DNA from: Hydractinia symbiolongicarpus | Taxonomy: Eukaryota; Cnidaria; Hydrozoa; Anthoathecata; Hydractiniidae | Direction: 5' to 3' | Assembly (NCBI RefSeq): GCF_029227915.1 | Contig: NC_079885.1 | Span: forward strand, 5,828,001-5,892,000 | DNA: 64,000 nucleotides | Shown here: one piece after another, positions 42,865 through 55,800 of the stretch | Layout of the letters: each line of letters starts with the position of its first letter | Numbering within the stretch: the stretch's first letter is position 1 | The notes under the pieces: model-generated | The model's database searches: none | The model's input: only the letters and a program-made list of their open reading frames with translations | What the model was told of the DNA's origin: nothing | Program-made: the position numbers and the translations under genes

Positions 42865-43568
42865 TTTTGTGTACACTTCAGTAATAGTGAAAAGTATGTG
42901 TAAGTAATTTTCGTTCTCGCTAGCAATTAACACTTCGTATATTTGAATATAATTTCATGACATGCCATACTACACACTCTCCTTCGCAGAAGTTATACAG
43001 GGCGACAAGTTTTCGCGCCATTTTAAAAGAGAAGAAATTAACCAAATTATTGTATGTTGTGTGAATGATGGCAAATTAGAAAGGAGTTACAAAGAAAGAA
43101 GGAAAAAGAATTAATACATGTAAAAAATATTTTTTTTGAAATATTTAAAAAACGGAGAAGAAAAATTAGAGTTAGAAAAATATATTTTTGAAGAAAACAA
43201 TTTGTTACAATATTAAATTAAAATACTTCTATCCTCTAAATCATTAAAACTTGAATACCAATTTATAAATCCAGCCTGCTTAACAATGTTCTAGGGAATA
43301 AGTTCTTTTACTTAAGTGAACGACTTTTGAAGGAATTTCTTTTAAATCTTAATTTTGTTAAAAATCAAAATGAATGGCGCCAAATAAGTCCGCAAACTAC
43401 GTAGTAAACTAAACTGTCATATTTCTTTTGACTTAACATCATATTTTTAACAAAAGTTTTACTTTGCCCTCATTTAACATATTGTATTCACAAAAAAGAT
43501 TAAAATGTAAACAGAGTTTTGAAAAGGTTGACATTGTTCTTCAATAATTTTAACAATGTAAACAAGGA
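42865..43568. other. Intergenic DNA between two minus-strand genes
   Basis: Promoter-proximal DNA of the coiled-coil gene (upstream of 42864) and the 3' flank of the ankyrin gene. No further gene or repeat is recognised. Confidence 0.5.
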
Positions 43569-45425
43569 CTAACGACGTCGATGAAACAGATCATCAAACC
43601 ATTTCATAAGACGTCGACGTACCACACGTGTTATCCAACGTTCCTCATTATGTCGGCGACGAAATTTGGAAAACTTTCCACTGCAGGTAAAAAATGATAG
43701 CCACGTATTTTTGCGACTTCCTTCAAAACTCGGATTTGAGTCATCTTGTTCCGTAAAATGTTGCGACACAACGGATTCTTTTAAACTTGACGCTTCAACT
43801 TTATTTTCTTCGTCGAGTGTCGGAAGATGAATATGATGTTTAAATATTTCGTCAAAGGTTGTTTCTCCTAAAACGAAATTTGTATGAGAGCTTTTAGGAC
43901 GAAATTCACAGTCCTACTGTCACGTGGTTCTATTGTGATAATAAATATAGGTTAAAATAAAGATAAACATCTACCGATATGTTTGCCGTGCGGCATATAA
44001 TCGTCTCCACTAATGTGAAGCAAAGAAATATCATCAATGATGGAGTAATTCTTCTGGTCAGAGTTCGATTGAGACGTTCCCCTCTCCTCCGTCTTGCTTT
44101 CACCACGTAACATTCGTAAAATGCTTTCACTTTTTCCACCAGTAGACTGCATCAAAAGATCGAAAGCACTATGTCCTTGCGAATCCTTCATAGTTGGAAG
44201 GCCTGAGAGAAATAGAATGTAAATATAAATTTTGAAAAATAAAAAAAAATATGGGGGTTTTCATCAACTTTTATCACAGGAACGATTTATTAGTATCCAA
44301 ATTTACAATAATCAACAGTAACGACAAGGAAAAGATGAAAGACGACAACAACAACGACAACCACAACACCAACATCAACAACAACAACGACAAAAACAAC
44401 AACAACGACAACGACAACAACAACAACAACGACAACCACAACACCAACATCAACAACAACAACGACAACAACAACAACGGCAACGACAACAACGGCAACG
44501 ACAACGCCGGCAACGACAACGACAACAACAACGACGACAACAACAACAACGACAACAAATACCAGAGAAACAACAACAACAACAATCACAACAATTACAG
44601 AAAAGTCAACAACGATGACGGTAATGATAATAAAAGCAAAAATAACGACTGCCACAACAACGAAAACGACTACAGCCCCGACAACAACGATAATAATGAC
44701 AACAACAGGATGAATTGGCTTACTATCCATCTTCTCAGTTTAAAATCTTCTTCAACAAACGTGTTACTAACCTCCTGCTTGTAGTAGTATCTGTAACGTA
44801 TCTTCTCTGCCATACATTACAGCCATATGTACAGGCGTTTTTCCGTCCGCTGAAGCCAAGTTGGGATCTGCACCATGGTCAACGCACAATTGTGTAAAAA
44901 CACAACCAAACGGAGGATCCATGCCTAAAATAGTAAAAATATATAAAATATATCCAATGGTTATGATTTGCAGTTAACAAAAAAGAAAAATACCAGCAGC
45001 AAGGTGGAGAGCACTGGTCCCTTTTAACAGGTAATTGACATCAACTCCATTGTTGAGACATTTAACAACTGATCTAGAAAAGCAGTGATAACTCATGTGA
45101 GGTACCATTACTATAACACAGTTTTGCGTAAGGATGGACCAAATGTGTTACAAAAAGGTGTAAAAAATATTGACTGAGATAGCAAGAAGTAAAAAAAATT
45201 ATTTTCACAGCTTGGTGAGACTAAAAAAGTTATTTTCTTAAAGTATATATACAACAAAAAGTTAGGTAACATTTTCCGTAACATTTAGAAAGGCAAAAGT
45301 TAAATTTCAATTAAAAAAAAATCGATCAAGACAAGGAATGTAAATCATACTTTAAGTTTTGCTTCCGCATGGAATGTTGTAATCTTTGTTCTAAAATGAA
45401 CGGTGCTTCAGACGCCACTGACGAC
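43569..45425 (-). CDS. Ankyrin-repeat protein, ANKLE1-like repeats, 5' end not found
   Basis: Exons in coding order: 45425-45351, 45073-44994, 44924-44772, 44202-43975, 43867-43569. Phases join and give 278 residues without the start. About three ankyrin repeats are visible: NNGVDVNYLLKGTSALHLAA; DHGADPNLASADGKTPVHMA; KDSQGHSAFDLL. Their order and the partial second repeat resemble ANKLE1, a LEM-domain endonuclease. However, neither a LEM domain nor a GIY-YIG nuclease follows. The product ends in an Arg-rich tail (FRRRHNEERW, FHRRR). It could be a different ankyrin protein or a shortened relative. The first exon must lie upstream of 45425. Confidence 0.65.
44340..44705. repeat. CAA/CGA-type microsatellite in an intron
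   Basis: Irregular ACA, ACG and ACC triplets fill about 370 bp between ankyrin exons. A block of about 43 bp (CAACACCAACATCAACAACA and flanks) is duplicated about 70 bp apart. Long Asn/Asp, Leu and Val frames here are artefacts. Confidence 0.9.
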
Positions 45426-46870
45426 CTAACAGCAAATAAAAAATAAAATCACCCAACTTAAACATGCTTTTTACAGGATATGGTAATGAAATGTATAATT
45501 ACTAAGATTTTTAAAATGATAAAAAATCTTTTTATTGGAGAGAGAGAGAATCTTTTTATCTGTGAAATTTTAAAAACAGTAACAAGAGTTTATGGTTGCT
45601 TTTTATTTTCGTTTACATTTGCAGTTATGGTGCGTAGAATTTCATTAAGAAAGATGCGCAAGTAGAGAATCAAATGAAAGCTTCAGGTATCGTGGTAAAA
45701 AACACCGTTTCAGTATGTTTATAACCAAGAAGTCATTCTCCATTAAAGTTTAACAAAACACGTAAAGTTGCAACTTCCTCTAAAAAAGAAGTACGCAAAT
45801 AATACGGCTTGCTTGTCTTCTCATATTTGTCACTCAACCAATCTTAACTAAGAACTGACTAAACCAATGGAAGTATAGCTATCTCCATGTTAACTCAAAT
45901 CTCCTATCTTCCGATGCTGCACTACTCCCATAAAAACATCACTAATCTACATTACCTATCAGATGCCACTGATCTATTTGAAGCACTGCAATGTAACAAC
46001 ACTGTCTCGTTGGAAGGTTGACAAAGTGTTGACTGGCTAGCTGTTCGTGATTGCAACATCTAAATTGTTAATAAAAACTATCTACTAATGCTATGAAGAT
46101 AAAAAATACTTTGAAATTCTGCTTTCCTGTTAAAGTTTACTGTGGGGTATATACTTTAATTTTTGGTGAACCACTTATAACACCACCCTTGTGTGATGCC
46201 AAACAAATGTTCAACAAAATATTGTGCAAAGTCTCCATCGTACATGGTGGGTTAAAGAAATTGTACTATCCTAACTTTAAAAATCTTTTTAGGTGATTTT
46301 TAGTAGAAAATTTTATTGTACCACATGTGAAAGATATAAACCTTGCAACAAACCAACCTGTGACTGCATCTTATCCAATGTGTGACATCTCTCGCAGTTG
46401 CAGACACTATGTTGATCGGACGTAGCATTTGACAGTGGTGTAAACCGACCATTAAAAGAAGAACTTACACCTGAATGGAAACACTCAGATAAGTATGCAC
46501 ACCAACATTCTTTAATCAGCAAATTAAATATTATCAAAAAACGCGCAATCACACAAGTTTTCGGGGCGTTTAAAGGAAGGCGTTTATAGGAAGGAAACAT
46601 TATATATTTTTATTAAGTTTAGCAATTAATCTGACGGGCGCTTGAAGTCGAGAAATGATTATTTGGGTTAGTGTGGTATTAAAAAGATGAATACTTGACT
46701 GATGATATGATTTTGTCCCAAATTGTCTCTTGACTTGACCAGTTCGTCCTGAAAACTAAAGTTTAAAAAGAAAAAGAATTAAACATAAAATCAAATCAGA
46801 AGATTATGCATTTGTCTCACCTTTGCTTTAGCAAGCATTCTCGATTTTTGTTTTCTTTGTACACTCCGGG
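45426..46870. other. Intergenic DNA; possible first exon of the ankyrin gene
   Basis: The ankyrin gene needs an upstream start exon ending in phase 2; I could not identify it. The 3' untranslated part of the USP-like gene also lies here. A spliced alternative 3' end could use 46903-46821 and 46748-46668, but its phase does not fit the exon before it. Confidence 0.4.
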
Positions 46871-49800
46871 TCAATCTTGATCTAATTTTTGATTTCGAGG
46901 TATCTACATGCGAAAAATAATACAAAAAACAACAAAATCGACTAACTCATAAGATATGTATCTATTTAGCTTCACACAAGTTACAACTTTCGTAAAGTTG
47001 CACATACACAACTCTGATGGCTGATTTTATGCAAATTTAACACGATTACCGTATCATAAGGACTGAAATACCTCGTACGTAAAATAGAACTTCAATGTTT
47101 GTTGAAGGTGGCGAGGAGATGGACTAAAATTTGATGAATTATAAGTTCTTAAAAGTATTAAGAGAACAAACAAACAAACAAACAAACAAACAAACAAACA
47201 AAACAAACAAACAAACAAACAAACAAAACAACGAAGTCAACAGGCAAAAAACAACAAGACAAAACAATGAAATGAAATGAGGGAGCAAATAAACAAATAT
47301 CTAAACAAACGAAAAAGAAGATACCTGCACAGAATCACCAAATTTTATCGTCCACCCTTCACTTTCATCATTCCTCATAAATGTTGACAGCTCTATGATA
47401 GAAAATGTTCAAGGTAAACTTTTTCCATTGTTAGCGAATTGTTACTTACATAATTAATTTCAGCTGTAAAAATTGATTATGAATATTTTCACCTCCATCA
47501 TTAGTGATAACACTTCGCAAAAAATAATTGCTACTATGTACACGTTTGTGTAGGTACGGATTCATCATATCTACAGGATACTGTAGACACATCTCTTTGC
47601 CCTGTCCACTAAGAAAAACAAAATTGAAAGAAAATATTAACCCAATCTATGCCAGTTAGTGTGTGTAGCTTTCATGGCTTGACTTTATGCTTTAAATCAA
47701 CGAGGACTATCTCTTTGCAGGAGTCTTGTTGATATCAGTTACGATGAGAACTTAAAAGGCTATCCTGAGTAGGTAAAAAAAAAAAAAAAACACCACCGTT
47801 ATGAAAATTATGTAAGAAACCTAACTTTTCGCCAAACACTGCTTTTTAATACACCTCATTACAACTGAACACGCTTAATTTATTGATGTTCTCGTTTTAA
47901 GCTTTTGTGGAGAATTATTATTTTTATAAAAATCGAATAGTAAGGCAAATGTATTTTCCCTTTTATTATTCTTATGTTCTGTTTCCAGTTTCATTTTCTT
48001 TATACATTTATTTTTAATAGGACAAGTTCCCTCTGTCTTATGCGAAGTGAACACAATCCGCAGAAGATACTTACTTAGGAAACGTAACGATGAGTATCTC
48101 TGGAAATTTGGAAACCATCGTATCACATGGAAGCCATGTTGCATCATTAAAGCAAGATGGACATGTAGAGGTATACCGTCTGAAATACAAATGTGACGGA
48201 GCAACGAAAGGGTTCATACTGTAGGTATTATTTCGTTAAATTCAGACAAGACATGGTACTGATTGTGAGATAACAAAACAGCAAGTGGAAATAGTATTTT
48301 GGTTAAATTTTGTAGAGGTTGTACCCTCTAGAAATTATATGCGATAGAAATCTCAATTTTTACAAAGATTGTTAAAATTTGCTGAATGCAACTAGAAATG
48401 ACATTATTCTGTGACAATCCAGAAATTATATTGTGGTGAAAATAGCCTGATATATCTATTCCAGTGTGAAATGTTTTAACGTGACTATTTTTGGAAGTTG
48501 AATTGCCGAGAGAGAAAATGAAAAATTTACTGGATTTCCTATAAAAACAATTTCAGGGTGGCTAGATACCCTTTAACAACAGAATAGACTTTAGCAGACA
48601 AATTAACTTAAATTGGAATTTGATTTTGCGATTTTTAAGTAGTGTTCAAGTAAAAACATTATGAACCAGTTAAATTAATAGCCGATTCAGGCTGTAACAG
48701 TATATAAATGTCGGTACTTGAAAAACACCATTTAACACCATTTAATTAATTTAAAATTTTTTTTCAAGACTGTTTTTTTTTTTTTTCCAAATTTCTCAGG
48801 GTTTTTACCCCGAATTCTAAACTTTAATGTAATATTTATAAATAATTCTTACTGTTCATAAAATCCTCTCAAACATTCATTTAGTGTGATGCATTCATAT
48901 GGAGAGTTCGCAGCTACAGAAGAATCGTCATAAACAGCCAGAATCTAAAACCAATCGATACTATAACACAACCAAACATTTTGCAACACACCACTCTTGT
49001 AAATTTGCTCCTAACTCGATCTTTCGCCATCTTAAACTTTTACCGGTGCTCTGAGTGCAGTGCTTTTCAGAAGTTGCTATAACATATATTCTACAGTTAT
49101 CACCTTCTTATATTTGTCATCATGGAATAAAAGAGTGATTGTATAATGCTGACTCATCATAATTTTGTCATTGAGTTGAACAGGACATCCAGCACAGCAA
49201 GGGTTTAGACAGAATATACAATGGCCAATCTAAAAGTACAAGGTTGTTATACTTTTTATCTATATATATATATATATTAAAGAAATTTGAAAACAACAAA
49301 AACAACAATAACGCAAACAACAACAGAGACATTCGAAAATAAAGGCAACAAACGACGCAACTTCAACAAGAGCAAGAGCTAAAACAAAAACAATAAAACC
49401 GCACACACAATAGCAACAACAACAACAACAACAAACAAACAACAACACCGAAACCATAAATAAAACACTGCTATAAAAAACTTTTTATTTGTCAAACGCT
49501 TACTTTGTTTTTGATGCACATTGAAATATTCTTGTAGTCTGTATGATGTATGTCAAAGATTCGATTCAATCGTTCGAATATATGCAAGCCATGGCATATT
49601 CGAGGAAAACACAGTACCACTGTCACAGTTGACATCTAAATAGATATAAAACCTGCAGACAAATCAAAGGCCTAAAATGTTAGTGTTCATTTTTATCTTT
49701 TTTACGTAGACAATGCCATAAATTAAAGAAACAAATTTTATGCATCGTTAACTGTGTAATTTTGTACATCGCTAACTGTGTAGCAGTGAGCACGATTCGA

Positions 49801-52800
49801 TTTACGGTTGATATGCCTGGAAATTGCAAACGAACCCACTACATGCAGCAATGTGTTAACGACGCACACAAATAGCTTATCCAGATGCCGTCAATATGTA
49901 GAAGGTATATTATGGCACATTTATGTGTTGTAATCTGTAATGCTTTTATATTTTTCCGACTTTTAACAAGTTTAAAGTTACTACTTAATTTCCACTGGGG
50001 TTATCGTTATGTGTACAAACACTTCTTCAAGCTCTCGTGTCTTTCCTAGTCAATGATAGTCCATAACAATTGTGGTAGAGTGCATCAAAACAAATTAATT
50101 AAGGGAAACTTACTGATGATGGGAAACTCAACTGAACATATGTTAACGCAGAATAACTTTTTCTTTGTGTTGGTATTTCTTTAATCTGTAATATTTCATC
50201 GACATCTGTGTTTTGCTCCGACACAATAGATACAGCAGGCGTACTTGTGGAAACCAGGTTCTCATCAGGCTTGGTGGACGACATTGTGTGCATAGAACAA
50301 ACACTCATGTTAAGTGATAAATCCCCAGCTATTGTATTGAAAGCCCAAATCTGACCATCTTCACACATCAATGAGAAAATTTTGCTGCTCGCCTGTTAGT
50401 AAAGTATGGAAAAAATGGTATATATCTCTTGTTTGACTAAACATAAAAAATTCTGTATTTGGTCAGTTTCATAATTCACACAATTTACTACGCTTTGGTT
50501 GAGAAATTGGATTTTTTATATTCTCACAAAATTTGGAAATGTTAAAAGAGGACAGCAAAAGAAGAAAAGAAAATTGAGGATATTCTATATGTACAGTAAG
50601 CACAATCTTGCATCGGTCTTTTAAAACTTGTTACAATCGTTGACAAAATAAACGAAAAATGATAGCCATAGGTGATTATATTGTCTGTGTGTATATTAGA
50701 GTCACGCATTTTGAACTTGCTAATGTTCACAGTGGACTTCGCTAATTGTTGCTGATGGGACATTTGTCAGATGCACAAGATTAATTTTTACTTACTGAAA
50801 GTTGTATCAGTTCTTTAGGTGTGTATAAGTACAATGCTATACCATCTGCAGCAACTTCCAATTTTTTTTTGTGCAGAACGGTCATTAATTTATCCTTTAA
50901 ATCACCAACAGTGCTCCAATCAGAGACAGAAAACATAAACCTATATACATACACGAAACAAAGTAAACACAGATTTATAACAGCCACAATTTTATTCCAT
51001 CTAGAGAAAGTGAAGCTAGTAGTAAAAAAAGCGTACACACAGTTTTAAAAAGCAGCTTGGATTCCAAATTAAAAAAAAGGTATTATTTATTTTTCCAAAT
51101 TTCACATCTCATTTGTAGTGGTTCATGTTGAATTAAAATTTAAAGTAACTTTTTTTTAAAAAAAAAGAAATGATGCTGAAAGAATGCTTACTTGCTTGCT
51201 TTACTGATTGTTTAAAAATGCAGTGAATATTAGTATGGTACTCTAGCTTGTTAACTTCAGTTACCTTCATGTATATATCAATGGTACAATGAGTAATTAT
51301 CAAACATATAAGAATACCTTGTCAGAAGAAAATGTCCTTGTTCATTCCATCCAGCATATGTCATAACTACATAAACAATATAATAGGGTTATTGGAGTGA
51401 CAGAGTGAAGAAAGAAAAAATGTAGTGCACAAAAATGTAAAAGAGAAAAATTAATTAAAAAATGTCTGCTTGCTAACTTGCTTTTCATATTGAAGTTAAT
51501 GAAAAATGTAAATCAGCAAAATTTTTTCCTTAGTTATCCTAACTAAAACTTCATGCGAATTGTGACTTCATCATGATGCTAAAATAATCCTGTGAAACAC
51601 TCTACCAAGAATTCACACAGTGTGTGCAGAGCCATAAACATTTTACATACTTATACATTTTTCTTCAATAGCGTTATATGGGACATGGATTTCAGTAAAA
51701 GCTTCATTTTCAGTTTTTGTGAAACCACATTTACAAGTCATCTAAAAAATACAAATATGTCTATCATCCTATATACATTGACTTCTTAACCAATCACACA
51801 AATGGACAATTACGAGACAGTGTGTTTGAAACAGTCATTTGAGACGTAATTATTAAATTTTAAAGTTAAAAATTTGGTTGCTTTTTTCTATCAGCATCTC
51901 CCCACTACAGAAATTAAATATCAAATGCTAGTCCTTTTTATGATTTTTAAAAAAAGAATTATAGAACTTCATTTGTCTACCTTTCTCTTAAGGTGACCTC
52001 TAAACAAATGGCTCACAATGGTATGATTTTCTTTGCTTAGGAACCTGAATAAAAAAATGACCATAAATTGATTACAATTATTTTTTAAAATATTTTCAAC
52101 ATCATCAACCCCTTCTTTTATTCTTGACTTTAGCTAGCACTAAAATATACGAAATTTATGGGTTTTTTCTTAACCATTCGGCCCTCTTACGTTGACGTTA
52201 CAGTACAGTGACTTGAAAGTCTACCCATCAGCCATCGTTTTTGCCATAAAAACCACCAAAATCACTATCAGGTGAATTAAGCTGGCAGCAGTACAACAGA
52301 AAAGAAAAGTGTGACGTATACAACAGCTATGGCAGGATTTGATCCAGGTACTCGTAACTTCAAAATACAATGTTCTACGACTAAGCTATAACAGCAACCA
52401 AGCAAACATACACTTACTTGCATTTTTCCGTACATACACTTCTAACAATTTTGTTACTTTTAGCTTGTACTAATTCTTCATGAAATATTTCTAACATGCT
52501 CAACAATAAAGAAGTCGGTGACTGAAAAAAAATTAAAATAAATTTTCAGTAGAATTTTTTCTTTCTACCTCAATATCAGGGTGGTCATTCTTAATACCGT
52601 AAATGATTGAGTAAGCTCCCTGGGCGGTTATTTAACTTGTCATTTTCAAGGAGGGCGCATATTCAATCATTTACAGTATTTGAGTAAATTTTAAGAATTA
52701 ACGATTATCACAAAAGTTAAAACGCCTTTAATATTTCAAACATATGTTTACGCATGTGCCTGTTACTATGACCCAGACTCTTTTTTAAAATACAAAACAA

Positions 52801-55800
52801 CAAATCAGATTATTTTTAAAGTAAAAACAAGGGTTTATTAATAACAAATGTGAAAAAAGGGTTTTGATGTTTTCGAATATGTGTCAGCCATTTACACAAT
52901 TTTAGTTGTCATACAGAAGCAGTCGTTTCAGGTTACAAGATTGGATAAGGAAGACTTAGCTAATCTAGCTATCTACCTTACTTAATTTTAACTTATTTGC
53001 TATAAAGAATAGCTATACTTTATTGCAAACTTAACTGCAGTTTTTATAACTAGAACGTTCAACAGACTTGATTAAAGCGGAAATAAAAGCGAAGTATTTT
53101 CATATACAATTTAACTTATACAAAAAAACAACAAGAAATATGGATTCACTAAAGGAATTAAAAACAAACCCAAAATTGAATTGAGATTGTTTGGATTCTT
53201 TATCCTTCAAAAAACATTAGCAACAGGTGTGGTCAGTACCTACCTCTTCATGAAGAGATGTAGAAAGATCTTGAGATAAGAACATTGAACAAAATGTATC
53301 TGATAAAATATTTGCTTGGTCAATGTAAATGGAAAGTGCTTCCATGAAGAAACTAATGGTCGGATAGTTCTAAACATAAAATAGTGAATTTGTTAAAACT
53401 ATGATGATTTGTTAAAACTATGATATGAAAATCGAATGACAAGTTATTCATAAATAAAAATAGAAACAAATGATAAAAAAATATTATCCTTTCAGGAAGG
53501 CATTGTTGATTTAAATAGATATTTTACAGGCCAGCAATCAAATGTTGGCTTAAATCCAACGACTCCAATTTTTATTTTGGAATATGGAAAGCCAACCTGA
53601 ATTTCGACAATCCTAGCTTCCGAATAAATCAAATACCATGAAAAAAGTATCACCACGCCCTATTTTCCATATTAAGCCCAAAGCTGTAAAACTCGGAAGT
53701 ATATTATTATATTACTCCCTGTCTGTTTATGAGGTAATTTAGAAACCAAAAACCAGGGGTATTGTTAAATTAAGCTCTGAGAATTTTTAACAGACTATTG
53801 ACTGTAGTTATAATAAATATATTGAATATAATATACTGAACAGAACCACAAGTAATACATCAACTAAACTAAAAAAAGTCTCTGCAACAATAAACAGAGC
53901 TACAATTTCACCACACAACTCTTTGAAACCGTAGATGACTTGTTTGTTTCTTATAAAAGTACATAAAATACAGCGTATTATAAAGCATTATCAAGTACCT
54001 CTCTGGTTGCATCTTTTAAAACATCTAGTGAAAGATCTAGTACAAAAAATAAAAGCATTTAATTTACTGGTTGCAAAATAAATTAAGATTCAACTGAAAT
54101 ATTCACGGTTAATGAACTACAGTAAATACACAAATAAATCTGATACTAAAAATATTGTATGAACATCAAGGTTTGCTGAAGTAACTAAACAGCCTTCAGG
54201 TACGTTTCATTATAATTGTGATTATAATTTTCATTATAAGCGGCATGCAGTATATGTAAAGATGCAAAAATATCAAATCTTCAAAAATCTGCTAATTAAG
54301 TCCTTAAATTTTTTCCACACTTACCCCTTCCACTCTCTTACTATTATGAAGCATAAATTTCTGATCTCTTTTTTAACTGCTAATTTAAAAAGCAAAAATT
54401 ATGTAAGCTTCATATACATACTGCCAATAAAATTCTGAAACTTTGGAATATTCATCAAGCAATACAAAATTGAAGCGAGTGGAGATGGAATGTGAGATGT
54501 TAACTCATGCTGCTGTACAGAACAAAATTTATTTGGCTTTTGCTGTGAAGTTTCTTTGTGTTGTATATTTGATCCAGTCTTTACTTGTGTGGATAACCAT
54601 GGCACTGTATTCATGCATCCTCCGTCTACAAATTTAGAACACATGACAAATGAAAAAATTGATGATAATCATTTCTTCCTCTGATCTTTTAGCTATACTT
54701 TCGCAATTACAGATAAATAAAGAAACGGTAAAAATAAATTTAGAACTATTACCATGAACCACAGAATGTACATACCAATGAAAGGTGCGATTTCATCCTT
54801 CGCCACAATTTCTTCTGACTGCTCTTGGTCAGATCTGAGACAAAATATTATCTTAATTAGGGACGAAAATGAGTTTTTATCTATATTACAAATTATTATA
54901 TAATATTATTAATACCTGTATACATCGCATGCAATGAGGTATAAAAAGAATGGGAAAATCTTGGATTCTTACACGGTCCACTGAATAGTATCTTTAGATT
55001 GTACTGGTATCTTTACACATTTTTGAAATGCACAGGTAAAATATTATTACAAGCTCCTGAGCTTGTATTAAAACGCAAATTTGTCCTACAAAAATGGAAA
55101 TTATTGCCTCTCCGAGAACCGACACGGGAGTAGTCGTGTGTTCGAATCTCATCTTGGTAACTATTTTTACTTTTTTTTTACTATCCTGCCTGCAAGGATG
55201 TGTTTTGAACTCGTAACTAACTAACCAAATAGTCAATGACATCATAATTTTGATTTTTGTCACCTAAATGTCATTTTAGACCAAAATTGGTCCAAAAATT
55301 AAAATTACTTTATTTTCGACAAAATTTGGCAAAGTTAACAAATAAAGTATGCTGAACATGATAGAGACGTTAAAATGTTAATTTTTGCTAACTAAATGGC
55401 ATTTAAGACCATAATTTTTCAATTGCGCAACTTTTAACCATAGGCTGTATTTTTTGTTAGCAGAAATTGTAGAATTGGGTCGCATTTTCGATGTTTCATA
55501 GTTGTGCATTTTTAAAAGCGAGATAGTTTAAGCAGCGCATGCATCTTGTGTATTTTTTAAAAAGATAAGTGTTGAAAAGCTTTATTTAACTAACTGGTAA
55601 AGTAAAGGTGTTTCCACCAAAGTTTTCCAAAGTGAATGTAGGCAGAATTAGGGTCTCCCCAAATGCCTGAAAAGTAGTCTGCAAAAAATAAAATTTCTAC
55701 AAAAATACACAAGAGAAAAACAAAAAAGCTCCACCATATATAAATAATGACGAGAACGAAATTCTTTTCGCTACGCTAATGACACGCTAACATAGTGAAA

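Noticed and set aside
44251-44784. Long Asn/Asp, Leu or Val frames on both strands
   Set aside because: They are translations of a triplet microsatellite between two ankyrin exons.
46313-46600. 95-codon frame considered as first exon of the ankyrin gene
   Set aside because: No donor site gives the phase needed at 45425, and the sequence has no ankyrin character.
46668-46903. Alternative 3' exons (46903-46821 and 46748-46668) for the USP-like gene
   Set aside because: The basic frame TSKSKIRSRL needs a different phase from the preceding exon, which ends in phase 0 and gives a stop at 46871.
55090-55160. tRNA-like segment with a B-box-like GTTCGAATC
   Set aside because: T-arm pairing is imperfect, and no A box or acceptor stem can be drawn. 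At most an old SINE scrap.
55595-55678. Possible USP-like exon with good splice sites and an open 28-codon frame
   Set aside because: Including it breaks phase on both sides. Joining 56344 directly to 54834 keeps the frame, so it is left out.
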